Notes: generated from the sequence alone by a model not told the origin. Positions 45,852 through 55,417 are shown, counted from the stretch's first letter. The stretch: DNA of 64,000 nt from Myxococcales bacterium (GCA_003142855.1 PLNW01000162.1:111501-175500), one strand, 5' to 3'. Numbers and translations: made by a program.

Positions 45852-46661
45852 ATGATTTCCAAGATGCCGACAAACCAGGCAGAAAAGCCAGTCGCCATCG
45901 TGACCGGGGCCAATGGGGTCATTGGCAAGGCGATTGTCGCGGGGATCGCCAAAGCTGGCTTCGAAGTGGTCATGGTTTGCCGAGACGAGAAGCGCGCGGC
46001 GCGTGCGTTGGATGAAGTCCGTCGGGCGACTGGCTCCTCGGATGTGCGGGTTGAGCTGGCCGATCTGTCCCGACGCGAGTCGGTGTTCGCTCTGGTCGCG
46101 CGCTGGCAGGGGCGGCTGGACGTGCTGGTCAACAACGCGGCCGTCGCGCCCCGGCGTCGCAGCGAAACCCCCGAGGGAATCGAGATGCAGTTCGCGACCA
46201 ACGTGCTCGGCTATGTGTGGATGATGCGTGCCTTTGAGCCGGCGCTGCGCCGATCAGCCCCGGCGCGCGTGGTGAATGTGGCCAGTTACTGGGCCGGCGA
46301 CCTGGATCTCTCCGACCTGCAGTTCCAGCGGCGACGCTACGACAACGACCAAGCCTATCGCCAGTCCAAGCAGGCCAACCGTATGTTGACCGTGGCCTTT
46401 GCGCAAAGATGGCGCGACTCTGGCATCATCGTAAATTCCTGTCACCCGGGCGACGCCAACTCGGCCCTGAGCAACGCGCTCGGGTTTGGCGGCAGCGAGA
46501 CGCCCGAGCAAGCCGCGGCCACGCCGGTGTGGCTGGCGACCGAGTCGTCGCTAGCCGCCACCACCGGCCAGTACTTCGCCAATTGCCGGCCTGCCCGCTG
46601 CGCTTTTTCGGCCGACACGCAAGGCATCGCCGAACTGGACGCGATCTGCGCAAGATTCTGA
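45852..46661 (+). CDS. Short-chain dehydrogenase/reductase
   Basis: A 269-residue Rossmann oxidoreductase with TGANGVIGKAI (cofactor loop), LVNNAAVAP, the catalytic Ser region VNVASYWAG and YRQSKQANR (Tyr/Lys pair). Arg-rich CRDEKRAARAL after strand two favours NADP(H). The pattern resembles retinol dehydrogenase/WW-domain-oxidoreductase-like SDRs, with the PGDANSAL loop after the active site. Substrate not predictable. It stands alone between the toxin-antitoxin pair and slyD. Confidence 0.9.
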   Translation: MISKMPTNQAEKPVAIVTGANGVIGKAIVAGIAKAGFEVVMVCRDEKRAARALDEVRRATGSSDVRVELADLSRRESVFALVARWQGRLDVLVNNAAVAPRRRSETPEGIEMQFATNVLGYVWMMRAFEPALRRSAPARVVNVASYWAGDLDLSDLQFQRRRYDNDQAYRQSKQANRMLTVAFAQRWRDSGIIVNSCHPGDANSALSNALGFGGSETPEQAAATPVWLATESSLAATTGQYFANCRPARCAFSADTQGIAELDAICARF

Positions 46662-46732
46662 CGCATTCTCTCGTCGAAAAGTGGGAAACGACCCGCTATT
46701 CTTGAAGTTCAACATTCCTCCGAGGTACCGAG

Positions 46733-47221
46733 ATGCAAATTGGGAAAGAGACCGTTGTCACCATCCACTACACGCTCACGGACGAGAAGGGCGTGGTTCT
46801 GGATTCCTCTGCTGGCGAGGAGCCTCTGACCTTTGTCCACGGTGCCGGGACCATGATTCCGGGCCTGGAAAAGGGATTGCTCGGTAGGTCGGCGGGAGAT
46901 TCGCTGAAGGTTTCGGTGGCGCCGGCCGACGGCTACGGTGTACGTGACGAGGAGTTGGTGCAAAAAGTGCCGCGCAAGAATTTCCCGATTGAGGACGTGG
47001 AGGTGGGCATGCACTTCCAGACGCGCAGCCCGAGCGGACCACGCATCGTCACGGTGCTGGCAGCCGACGACGACAACATCACCGTCGACGCCAACCACCC
47101 GCTGGCCGGTGCCACGCTGAACTTCGACGTCCAAGTGGTAAACGTTCGCGCTGCCACTCCCGAGGATCTCGCGCCGCCCAGCTGTGGGAGTTGCGAAAGC
47201 TGCAGCGGCCACCACCACTAG
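46733..47221 (+). CDS. slyD: SlyD-type FKBP peptidyl-prolyl isomerase
   Basis: A 162-residue FKBP with the SlyD layout: FKBP half (TVVTIHYTLTDEKGVVLD, FVHGAGTMIPGLEKGLLG), the inserted chaperone flap (PRKNFPIEDVEVGMHFQTRS), HPLAGATLNFDVQVVNV closing the FKBP fold, and a metal-binding tail CGSCESCSGHHH. It catalyses prolyl isomerisation, chaperones nascent chains and can bind nickel or zinc. Tail shorter than E. coli SlyD but keeps Cys and His. Convergent with the kinase gene, 4 nt between stops. Confidence 0.95.
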   Translation: MQIGKETVVTIHYTLTDEKGVVLDSSAGEEPLTFVHGAGTMIPGLEKGLLGRSAGDSLKVSVAPADGYGVRDEELVQKVPRKNFPIEDVEVGMHFQTRSPSGPRIVTVLAADDDNITVDANHPLAGATLNFDVQVVNVRAATPEDLAPPSCGSCESCSGHHH

Positions 47222-47225
47222 GAAT

Positions 47226-48755
47226 TTACATCTTCGCCGGCTCGTCGTGCTCATGCGCGGCGGCCGGATGCTTCTTGGCGCCAGGTCGGGCTTCTTCCTT
47301 CTTGACTGGCTCCAGCGCATAGCTGGCCTGGACGTCAGCTTCCAGAGCGATGTCGTGCGTGGCCGGCAGGTGGCCGTCGAGCACCAAGCGAACCCGCAGC
47401 GGGTGGGGCGAAGCCTCCAGCTCCATGTTCTGCGGCGTGGTGCCGAGAACGACACCGTCGGACTCACGCACAATACGCGCGCCCGTGGGTAGGCTCTCGA
47501 TGTGCACGCGCACGCGCTTGGGCGCAGGCGCAACGGCAGGAACCGCTGCGAGCGGGGCCGGCGCCACCGGCAGCGACCGCGCGACAGAGGTGGCGGTGGA
47601 GGTCGCGGGTCGACTCCCGTGACCGAGCAGGAGAATCGCGACCACAGCAGCGACCGCCGCGGCTGCCACTGCGACGCCAATCATCCAGCGGCCAGAGTGG
47701 GCGCGCACCGTGGTGCCTGCGGGCGCCAACCTCTCGCCCGCGGTATTGGACAGGGTTGTGACCGGGGTCCGCAGCGGATTCGTCGGCACGTTGATGGTGG
47801 GCTGGAGCGCCTTGTGCACATCCGTCACCGACTGCGACAGCGCGAAAAGCGGGGGCACGAGGCCACAAGCAGCGGCGAGCACGGACTCGACCTCGGCCAT
47901 GGACTGGAAGCGAGCCTCCGGCTTTTTGGCCAGCATCCTGAGCATCGCCGATTCCAGACCTGGCGAAATCGCGGGCTCGATCTCGCGCGGCGGACGGGGT
48001 GGCTGGTTGAGGTGCATGTTGAGAAGCGCGCCGAAGCCTTCCGAGATGAAGGGGGGACGGCCTGTGGTCAGCTCGTAGAGGATGGCTCCCAGCGAATAGA
48101 TATCGCTGCGCGCGTCGACTTCCTTGGTGCCCAGGCACTGCTCGGGCGACATGTAGATGGGCGTGCCCATGAGCGCCCCGGTGCGGGTCTTGACGAAACC
48201 GCCGGGCGCAGTGGTCTGCAGCTTGGCAATGCCAAAGTCGAGAACCTTGATGTGCTCGCTGCCAGGGTTGGCCTCGTCGGGAACCACGAACAGGTTGTCA
48301 GGCTTGAGATCGCGGTGAACGATGCCCTTGGCGTGGGCCGCCCCCAGCGCGGAGGCCGTCTGCATGACCAGCGCGACCGCTTCGTTGGGCGGCAGCTTGC
48401 CCTTGCGCTTGATGCGCGTGGTGAGCGATTCCCCGCGCAGCAGCTCCATCACCAGGTACGAGATGCCGTTTTCCGTGACGCCGGAGTCGAGGATCTCGAT
48501 GATGTTGGGGTGGCGGATGGAGTTGGCCGCGCGTGCTTCGTTGATGAAACGTGCGAGGGACTGCTCGTCGCGGCCCAGCTCGGCGCGCAGAACCTTGATG
48601 GCCACCTGGCGGCCGATGCTGGGGTGTTCGGCGAGATACACGGCGCCCATACCACCCTCGCCCAGGAGGGCAGTGGCGAGGTAGTTGCCGAAGCGCTGGC
48701 CGATCACGGCGGAGGATTCTATAGCCTTTTTCCATTCTGCGCAGGGCTGGTGCAT
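47226..48755 (-). CDS. Hanks-type Ser/Thr kinase with PEGA domain
   Basis: 509 residues: kinase domain (about 20-290) with glycine loop LGEGGMGAVY (31-40), Lys54, HRDLKPDN (147-154) and DFGIAK (173-178), APE-like SPEQ segment; one transmembrane helix (MIGVAVAAAAVAAVVAILLL); then a periplasmic Ala/Pro linker and a PEGA domain (VRVHIESLPTGARIVRES to the charged His/Lys tail). PEGA is a surface domain common on myxobacterial kinases. I chose the ATG at 48755; an ATG at 48830 or GTG at 48707 is possible, but a longer frame would overlap the divergent gene. It diverges from the HEAT-PilT gene. Confidence 0.92.
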   Translation of the reverse strand: MHQPCAEWKKAIESSAVIGQRFGNYLATALLGEGGMGAVYLAEHPSIGRQVAIKVLRAELGRDEQSLARFINEARAANSIRHPNIIEILDSGVTENGISYLVMELLRGESLTTRIKRKGKLPPNEAVALVMQTASALGAAHAKGIVHRDLKPDNLFVVPDEANPGSEHIKVLDFGIAKLQTTAPGGFVKTRTGALMGTPIYMSPEQCLGTKEVDARSDIYSLGAILYELTTGRPPFISEGFGALLNMHLNQPPRPPREIEPAISPGLESAMLRMLAKKPEARFQSMAEVESVLAAACGLVPPLFALSQSVTDVHKALQPTINVPTNPLRTPVTTLSNTAGERLAPAGTTVRAHSGRWMIGVAVAAAAVAAVVAILLLGHGSRPATSTATSVARSLPVAPAPLAAVPAVAPAPKRVRVHIESLPTGARIVRESDGVVLGTTPQNMELEASPHPLRVRLVLDGHLPATHDIALEADVQASYALEPVKKEEARPGAKKHPAAAHEHDEPAKM

Positions 48756-48893
48756 GAGCTGGCAAACGCCGCTATGGGTCAACGGAAGCTTCGGCCGGTC
48801 GTCTGGAAGTTGTAGAAAGCCTGCGAACATCCGATAGTTGAGAGTGCGAGCCGCGCATGCGCGCCCGACGGACTTTCGCTCAACTGACCATCC

Positions 48894-51713
48894 ATGGATA
48901 GCAAGGAGCTGCTTCGGAGATTCAGGGCAGCCGGCTGGCCTGGGCCGACCCAGGTCCACGCATTTCTGGGCGAGGCGCCCACGCTTGGCCGCGACGACAT
49001 CGAGCGCCTGCTGGGCGTGCTGGTCAGCAAGGGCTTGTCCGGCGACACGCGCGACCAGACCAACCGTTGCTTCGTCTTTCGCACCCTGGCCGAGCGGGTG
49101 CTCGACAAGGCGCTATTCCTGCCCTACGTCCGAGCCCTGCGTGGTGCTGACGGACAGAGCCTGTCGCTGCTCGGCCCGCTCATCCCACGGGTCAACAGTA
49201 TCGAGGGGCATGTCGAGCTGTGTTCGCTGCTCAAGGAAGCTGACGGCACCCTGCGCCGGGGCGTGGCTGGCATTCTCAAGCAGATCGGGGGCACCACGGT
49301 TTTCCAGAGTCTGAGCACTTGGTGCAGCGACCCCGGCTTCCAGGGCCGGACCGAGGCCATGGATGTGCTGGTCTCGATCGGTCGCCAGGTGGCCATCCCG
49401 GCGCTGGCGGCTGTGCTGGCGGTGGGTTCCCCCAACGAAAAGGTGCACGCCTTGCAGTACCTGGCCGACGCCGAGCTGATGGCCAAGGACGTGCGCGGCG
49501 CGGTCAAGGCCATCGCTCCGGCCCTGCGCGATACCACCGAGCGCGTGGCCATGCAGGCGGTGCTGGCCTTCGCGGCCCTGTCCTCGGAGGACGAGTACTT
49601 CGAGCACATCGGGCCGGTGCTGGATTCGCCCAACCTCAACCTGGCCAAGGCCGCTGTCGAGGCGCTCAAGCGGTTCAGCTCGCCGCGTGCCGTGGCTGCT
49701 CTCGATCGCAAGCTGCACGCGGGCCCTCACGCCATCCGGCTGGCGGTGCTGGCTACCGCCGAGGCCATTGGCAACGACCAGATTCTTCCCCTGGTCGTGG
49801 CGGCGCTCACTTTCGCGAAGATTGACGTGCGCACGCGCGCGGCCGAGGTGCTGACCAACCTGGCCCTGGCGGGCAAGGTGGACCTGGCGCGCACCATCCT
49901 GTGGCTCCTGCGCAGCAAGGACGTGAACGTGCGGCGCATGGCGGTGGATATCTCCAAGAAGGTGGGCGATCCCACGGGCGAGCTGGCGCCGCGACTTCTG
50001 CGCTACTTGCGCGACGAGGACTGGTGGGTGCGCGAGCGCGTGATGGATGCTCTGGTGGCCATGGCGGGCAAGCAGCTCACGCGCCATCTGGTCAGCTACC
50101 TGCAAGACCCCTCGGACATTGTCCGCCGCTATGCCGTGGATGCGCTGTTGCGACTCAAGGATCCCGCGGCGCTGGGGGCGCTGGTGCGCGCGGCGCAGAG
50201 CGATGCCGACTGGTGGGTGCGTGAGCGCGCCATCGAGGCGGCGGGCCTGATGGGCGATCGCCGAAGCATCCCGTACGTTTTGGATCTGCTGAAGCGAGAA
50301 CCTGAACTGCAGCGGGTTTGCGTCGAGGCCTTGCAGGCGATGAAAGCCGACGAGGCCGCGCCCGAGGTGGCGGCGCTGTTGCCCGCCGCCGATGCCGAGA
50401 TGAAGTTGGTGATCATCGCCTGCCTCGCCACCCTGGACGAGCCCGGCCAGGCGCCGGCCTTGCTGCCGTTGTTGCAGGACGCGGATCACAGCGTGCGCGG
50501 CGCCGCGCGCGAGCTTTTGGCCCGCTGGAATGTGGCCGGTGCGCACGAGAGCGCGAGCGACAAGGCCTCGCTTTCGATGCTGGAGCGACTGCTGCTGGCG
50601 CTGGCCTCCAACGACGGCGACGACCTCATCCTGGCGGGCGGTCTGCGCCCGACCATGAAGAAGTTGGGCAAGGTCGTGCCGCTGGCCAGCCACGTGTTTT
50701 CCTCCGAGGACGTCGAGGCCATCATCACGCCCCATCTCAACCCCAAGCAGGTGGCCGACTTGCAGGCCTTGCGCGACGTCGATTTTTCGCTCGCACTCAA
50801 GTCCGAGGGGCTGCGTTTCCGCGCCAATGTGTTCCGCCAGATGCCGGGGCTGTCGGCGGTGTTCCGCATCGTCAAGGATCGCATTCCGGTGCTGGAGGAA
50901 CTTGGTCTGCCGCCGGTGGTGAAGAGCTTTGCCGAGCTGAAGAACGGGCTGGTGCTGGTGGGCGGCCCAACGGGGTCGGGCAAGTCCACCACCCTGGCCG
51001 GGATCATCGACCACATCAACCGCACCAGCCCGCGCCACATCGTCACCCTGGAAGACCCCATCGAGGTGATGCACAAACAGAAGAAGTGCCTCATCAATCA
51101 GCGTGAACTGGGAACTCACACCGCCTCGTTCGAGAATGCCTTGCGCGCGACCCTGCGCCAGGATCCGGACGTCATCCTGGTGGGCGAGATGCGCGACCTG
51201 GCCACGGTGCAGTTCGCTGTGACGGCATCGGAGACCGGCCATCTGGTTCTGGGGACGCTGCACACCGTCTCGGTCGACACGACTGTTGATCGCCTGGTCA
51301 GTCTGTTTCCCCCCGGACAACAGCCGCAGGTGCGCTCCCTGTTGGCCGACACCTTGCGCGCGGTAATGTGTCAGTACCTTATCAAACGCAAGGACGGCCA
51401 GGGGCGTGTCATCGCGGTCGAGATCATGATCAACAACGAGGCGGTCGCCAATCTCATCCGCAAAGGAAAGACCTTCCAGATTCCGTCGGTGATCGCCACT
51501 CAGCGCGACGCCGGTATGCAGTCCATGGACGGAGACCTGGAACGCCTGTTCAAGGCCGGGCTGGTCAGCGCCGAGGAAGCGTACATGAGAGCTGCCAACA
51601 AGAAGAACTTCGAGCTGGTGGTGGCCGGGCCCGACGGCGCCCGAATCCTGGCTGAGGCCAAGGTCGCCGAGGCCAAGGCTGCGGCCCGCGTGCAGGGAGA
51701 AAAACCAGAATGA
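48894..51713 (+). CDS. HEAT-repeat/PilT-type ATPase fusion
   Basis: 939 residues. Residues 1-555 are HEAT-like repeats (e.g. VNVRRMAVDISKKVGD, DWWVRERVMDALVAMAGK, DWWVRERAIEAAGLMGD). From about 561 a complete PilT-like retraction ATPase follows: N-terminal PAS-like part, Walker A GGPTGSGKSTT (near 689), Asp box VTLEDPIEVMH, Walker B/His box LVGEMRDLATVQ and GTLHT, and a C-terminal region NLIRKGKTFQIP replacing AIRNLIRE. PilT hexamers disassemble the pilus. The HEAT part could tether partners. Fused HEAT-PilT is not the usual PilT (about 350 aa). It is followed, after a repeat element, by a normal PilT and a TPR-kinase. The C-terminus ends in an Ala/Lys/Glu tail. Confidence 0.9.
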   Translation: MDSKELLRRFRAAGWPGPTQVHAFLGEAPTLGRDDIERLLGVLVSKGLSGDTRDQTNRCFVFRTLAERVLDKALFLPYVRALRGADGQSLSLLGPLIPRVNSIEGHVELCSLLKEADGTLRRGVAGILKQIGGTTVFQSLSTWCSDPGFQGRTEAMDVLVSIGRQVAIPALAAVLAVGSPNEKVHALQYLADAELMAKDVRGAVKAIAPALRDTTERVAMQAVLAFAALSSEDEYFEHIGPVLDSPNLNLAKAAVEALKRFSSPRAVAALDRKLHAGPHAIRLAVLATAEAIGNDQILPLVVAALTFAKIDVRTRAAEVLTNLALAGKVDLARTILWLLRSKDVNVRRMAVDISKKVGDPTGELAPRLLRYLRDEDWWVRERVMDALVAMAGKQLTRHLVSYLQDPSDIVRRYAVDALLRLKDPAALGALVRAAQSDADWWVRERAIEAAGLMGDRRSIPYVLDLLKREPELQRVCVEALQAMKADEAAPEVAALLPAADAEMKLVIIACLATLDEPGQAPALLPLLQDADHSVRGAARELLARWNVAGAHESASDKASLSMLERLLLALASNDGDDLILAGGLRPTMKKLGKVVPLASHVFSSEDVEAIITPHLNPKQVADLQALRDVDFSLALKSEGLRFRANVFRQMPGLSAVFRIVKDRIPVLEELGLPPVVKSFAELKNGLVLVGGPTGSGKSTTLAGIIDHINRTSPRHIVTLEDPIEVMHKQKKCLINQRELGTHTASFENALRATLRQDPDVILVGEMRDLATVQFAVTASETGHLVLGTLHTVSVDTTVDRLVSLFPPGQQPQVRSLLADTLRAVMCQYLIKRKDGQGRVIAVEIMINNEAVANLIRKGKTFQIPSVIATQRDAGMQSMDGDLERLFKAGLVSAEEAYMRAANKKNFELVVAGPDGARILAEAKVAEAKAAARVQGEKPE

Positions 51714-51986
51714 CGACACGGCGGTGGGCTGAATCATCGCGGGGGCGCCGCTTCTGGGGCCGGGGACCAACAGCCGGATCCGGTTCCGAAGCCGGTTCCG
51801 GCCGTCGGCGCCGGCCACCGGCCACCGCCGCCGTCAACCCAGCCGCCCAACCAGCAATGAACCCACGAGAGGCGGCACTAAATGGCCGGTCGTGATCTGC
51901 GGATCGCAGCACCTGGGATGGGCCTGAATTGCAGGGCCCTTGCACCCAGATTTCTGCCCATCAAGGCGGAGCGGCGGTCAGCCGGC

Positions 51987-52157
51987 ACACTTCTCCCTCT
52001 CCCTCCGGGAGAGGGCTGGGGTGAGGGTACTGTGTCGGACGTGAACCCATGCCGCGGACTTGAGGCACGACACCGGCGTCGCTTCAGCGTCTGGCCCAGG
52101 GGAAACATCACCCTCACCCCCGGCCCCTCTCCCGACGGGAGAGGGGAGAAGGAAGTG
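51987..52157. repeat. Inverted-repeat element (MITE/REP-like) between pilT genes
   Basis: Two arms of about 40 bp are inverted: left 51987-52027 (contains CTCTCCCTCCGGGAGAGGG and GGGTGAGGG), right about 52108-52157 (CCCTCACCCCCGG, then CTCTCCCGACGGGAGAGGGG). Each arm forms its own hairpin, and the arms pair with each other over an 80-bp centre. This CTCTCCC/GGGAGAG family is widespread in proteobacteria as an intergenic palindromic repeat. The rest of the 486-bp gap (51714-51986) has no gene; 51714-51857 stays open in the HEAT-PilT frame. Confidence 0.8.
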
Positions 52158-52199
52158 CTTGTCCTTGAATTGCGACCCGTCATTTAGGAGGGCCACGCT

Positions 52200-53276
52200 T
52201 TGGCGCGCCTAGATTCCTTTCTGCGCCTGGTGGTCGAGCAGAAGGCGAGCGATCTGCACTTCCACTCGGGCGTGGTGCCCTTGATTCGCCACGACGGCGA
52301 CCTGGTGCCGCTCAACTTCCGCGCCTTGAGCGAGAGCGACGCGCGTCGCTTCTTGTTGGAGATCCTCACCCCGGAGCAACACGCGGTGTTCGATCGCGAT
52401 CAGGAACTGGACTTCATCTACGATTTGCCCGAAGTGGGACGTTTTCGTGCCAACCTGTTCCAGCAGGCCCGCGGCATCGGGTCCGTGTTCCGCATCATCC
52501 CCAACCGACTGCCGACCATTGAAGATCTTCTTCTGCCCCCGGTGGTGCGCAAGCTGACCGAGTTGCAGAACGGGCTGGTGCTGATCACGGGCCCGACCGG
52601 CTCGGGCAAGACCACCACGCTGGCGGCGCTGGTGCACGAGATGAACAAGACTTCGAGCCGCCACATCATCACGATTGAAGATCCCATCGAGTACGTGCAC
52701 GCGCCCCTGCAAAGCGTGGTCACGCAACGCCAGGTGGGTCGTCATGTGGAGAGTTTTGCCAGCGCTCTGCGCTCCAGTTTGCGCGAATCGCCTGACGTGG
52801 TGGTGACCGGCGAGATGCGTGACCTGGAAACCATCCAGGTCGCCCTGCAAGCGGCCGAGACCGGCGTGCTCGTGTTCGGGACGCTGCACACCAACTCCGC
52901 CTCCAAGGCGGCCGACCGGATCATCGACGCGTTCCCCGACGAATCACGCGAGCAGGTGCGCGGCGTGGTGTCGGTCATGCTGCGCGGGGTGCTGGCGCAG
53001 ATGCTGTGCAAGCGGGCCAGCGGCGAGGGGCGCGTGGCGGTGCTGGAGGTCATGCTGCAGACCATCGGCATCGCCAATCTCATCCGTGAGTCCAAGTGCT
53101 ACCAGATTGATGTCTATCTGCAGACCGCCGACCCGGGCAGCGGCATGCAAAGCCTGGATAGCTGCATCTTCCAATACATCAAGCAGGGCATCATCACCCT
53201 GGAAGAAGGCTTGCGCGTGGCCAACTATCCCGAAGTCATCAAGCGCATGGCGGCTGAGCTCCCCGAAGAGGTCTAA
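52200..53276 (+). CDS. pilT: PilT-family pilus retraction ATPase
   Basis: A 358-residue PilT/PilU-like AAA+ motor. Motifs: Walker A ITGPTGSGKTTT (near 128-139), Asp box TIEDPIEYVHAP, Walker B VTGEMRDLETIQ, His box FGTLHTNSASK, and IANLIRESK as AIRNLIRE equivalent; C-terminal SGMQSLDSCIFQYIKQGII. It drives pilus depolymerisation for twitching. The start is TTG at 52200 with GGAGG 8 nt upstream. It overlaps the TPR-kinase by TAATG, linking retraction to phosphorylation. A PilU-type paralogue cannot be excluded. Confidence 0.93.
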   Translation: MARLDSFLRLVVEQKASDLHFHSGVVPLIRHDGDLVPLNFRALSESDARRFLLEILTPEQHAVFDRDQELDFIYDLPEVGRFRANLFQQARGIGSVFRIIPNRLPTIEDLLLPPVVRKLTELQNGLVLITGPTGSGKTTTLAALVHEMNKTSSRHIITIEDPIEYVHAPLQSVVTQRQVGRHVESFASALRSSLRESPDVVVTGEMRDLETIQVALQAAETGVLVFGTLHTNSASKAADRIIDAFPDESREQVRGVVSVMLRGVLAQMLCKRASGEGRVAVLEVMLQTIGIANLIRESKCYQIDVYLQTADPGSGMQSLDSCIFQYIKQGIITLEEGLRVANYPEVIKRMAAELPEEV

Positions 53277-55411
53277 TGGAGCTGTCGCGCAAACAGTGGG
53301 TGGAGCAGGCGAAGGCACTGGAGAAGCGCGGCCAAGCGGGACCTGCGGCCCAGGCCTACACGCGCGCCGGTGCCCACGACGATGCGGTGAGGATGTTCCT
53401 GTCAGCCGGGAACTTCGTCGAGGCGGGACAGGCGCTCTTGCGCAGCATCGAGTACGACCGGCGCAAGCGCTTTGCACTCGACGCGAACCAGAGGAAGGTC
53501 GCGCTCAAGGCGGCTATCTGCTTCTCACGTGGCGGCGATGTGCGGCCGGCGGTGGAGTTGTTCCTGGCCGCCGGGGAGCGGAGCCGGGCGGTGGGGCTGC
53601 TGCAAGAAGTGGGAGATTTCGTCAATGCCGCGCGCGTGGAAGCCGACCCCACCGGGCAAGTCGAGCTGGTGGGGTACGAGAGCAAGGAATCCGCCGCTCC
53701 CCAGGCGGCCGCCTCGGCGGACGCCGCACGCAACCTGGAGCGTGCGGGCAAGCTCGACGCGGCCCTGGAGGCCTATTCGCGACTCAAGCAGTGGTCAAAC
53801 GCGGCGGCGCTGGCCCGACGTCTGGGCCACGTCGAGCAGGCAGCCAGCCTCTTTTCCGAGGCTGGTGAGCCGTTCCAGGCGGCGGTGTGCTTCCGTGAAC
53901 TCCGGGACGCCGATCAGGAGTTGCAGCACCTGGCGAAAGTCGTGCCGGCTGACCCGCACTACCGCGAGGCTTGTGTGAGGGCCATCGCGCTGGCCAGCGA
54001 CCGCATCGAGCTGACTTTCGAGTTGGAGCAACTTGTGGGCAAGTTCGTGGACGCCGGGCCTGTCAGCGATGATGAGGTCGATGCCTGCTACCGCTTGGCT
54101 CTACTTTTCGACAGCAATGACTCCGCTGAAAACGCGGCGCTCTGCTACCGCAAGATCTTGGGCGCGCGGCCCGGATATCGGGACGCCGCGGATCGCTTGC
54201 GCGCGGCTGAGACCGACTTCCGCGGAGCGGCGGCCAAGGACTACGAACGCGTATTCCAGGAGGAGCTGGCTCTTCGCGAGGCGGTCAAGCGGCATGAAGC
54301 TCCCCCGGCGGCGGCGTCCACGGCCAGCGACGCGCAGTCTCTGGGCGAGCTGCCGGACCTGCCCGAGTTGCCGGACTTGCCGGCACTGCCCAAGGCAGTC
54401 GTACCGTCGGGCTCGGACGCTGGCCGGCCCGGTCCCGCACTTGCACCTCACACACGTATGCTTCCGTCGCCGGGCGGGCGCACGCCGCCAGCCGTGGCCG
54501 GTCCGTCACCGCCTTCCGCCTTTCAGCCCGAGATCACGTCGGGGGGCGCGACGCACATGGGTTTCCCGGGTGTGGCCCTGGAACCGGGGGTGGTCATCAA
54601 CCAGCGCTACCGCTTGGAAAAGAAGATCGGCCAGGGCGGCGCGGGGGCGGTGTGGAAAGCGGTTGACCTCGAACTCGACGAGACCATCGCCATCAAGTTT
54701 CTGGCGGCGCAGTTCGTGGACGAAGAAACCCTGGGTCGCTTCAAGCAGGAGGTCTCGCTCTCGCGCCACTTCAACCACCCGAACATCATCCGGCTCTACG
54801 ACATCGGGACCTGCGCTGAGCAGAAGTTCATCACCATGGAGCTGCTCAGCGGCCAGGACCTGGGACAGCTCATGCGGCGCGCGCCGCTGGCTGTCGACCG
54901 GGGGCTGGCCTTGCTGGTGCAGGCGTGCCACGCGCTGCAAGTGGTACACGAACGAGGAGTCATCCACCGCGACATCAAACCCGACAACTTCTTCATCACC
55001 GACGAGGGCGTGCTCAAGGTCATGGATTTCGGCATAGCCAAGCGCCACAGCGCCAGCCGCGGGCTCACCCGCGCGGGCATGATGGCCGGCACGCCTCAGT
55101 ACATGGCTCCTGAGCAGGTCAGCAACTTCGGCGGTGTCACCCATCTCGCGGATCTGTACGCTTTGGGCTGCATCGCCTATCAGATGTTCACCGGTGCGGT
55201 CCCCTTCGACGCTGACGAAATCATGCCCATCCTGATGGCCCATATGTCTCGCGCACCGGAGCCACCCCGCCAGCGCAATCCCGCGATTCCGGCCGAGTTG
55301 GAGGCGGTCATCCTGAGGCTGCTGGCCAAGAGACCCGAAGACCGCGTGCAAAGCTGCCGCGAGCTGGCCGAGATTCTGCTCCGCCTGCGCGTGGCTGGGG
55401 GCGCGGGCTGA
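53276..55411 (+). CDS. TPR-Ser/Thr kinase fusion coupled to pilT
   Basis: 711 residues: N-terminal TPR/helical repeats (1-345), a Pro/Leu/Asp linker (ELPDLPELPDLPALP near 358-375) and a Hanks kinase domain from about 440: IGQGGAGAVWKA, IAIKF lysine, HRDIKPDN (near 563) and DFGIAK (near 583), GTPQYMAPEQ. No transmembrane segment, so it is cytoplasmic. The ATG overlaps the pilT stop (TAATG), so translation is coupled. It is a candidate regulator of the two PilT motors; the TPR part could bind them. The glycine loop has GGAGA instead of GGMG. Confidence 0.9.
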   Translation: MELSRKQWVEQAKALEKRGQAGPAAQAYTRAGAHDDAVRMFLSAGNFVEAGQALLRSIEYDRRKRFALDANQRKVALKAAICFSRGGDVRPAVELFLAAGERSRAVGLLQEVGDFVNAARVEADPTGQVELVGYESKESAAPQAAASADAARNLERAGKLDAALEAYSRLKQWSNAAALARRLGHVEQAASLFSEAGEPFQAAVCFRELRDADQELQHLAKVVPADPHYREACVRAIALASDRIELTFELEQLVGKFVDAGPVSDDEVDACYRLALLFDSNDSAENAALCYRKILGARPGYRDAADRLRAAETDFRGAAAKDYERVFQEELALREAVKRHEAPPAAASTASDAQSLGELPDLPELPDLPALPKAVVPSGSDAGRPGPALAPHTRMLPSPGGRTPPAVAGPSPPSAFQPEITSGGATHMGFPGVALEPGVVINQRYRLEKKIGQGGAGAVWKAVDLELDETIAIKFLAAQFVDEETLGRFKQEVSLSRHFNHPNIIRLYDIGTCAEQKFITMELLSGQDLGQLMRRAPLAVDRGLALLVQACHALQVVHERGVIHRDIKPDNFFITDEGVLKVMDFGIAKRHSASRGLTRAGMMAGTPQYMAPEQVSNFGGVTHLADLYALGCIAYQMFTGAVPFDADEIMPILMAHMSRAPEPPRQRNPAIPAELEAVILRLLAKRPEDRVQSCRELAEILLRLRVAGGAG

Positions 55412-55417
55412 CTGACC

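Noticed and set aside
49113..51818. 901-codon minus-strand frame opposite HEAT-PilT
   Set aside because: The plus strand has clear HEAT and PilT motifs; the minus frame has none.
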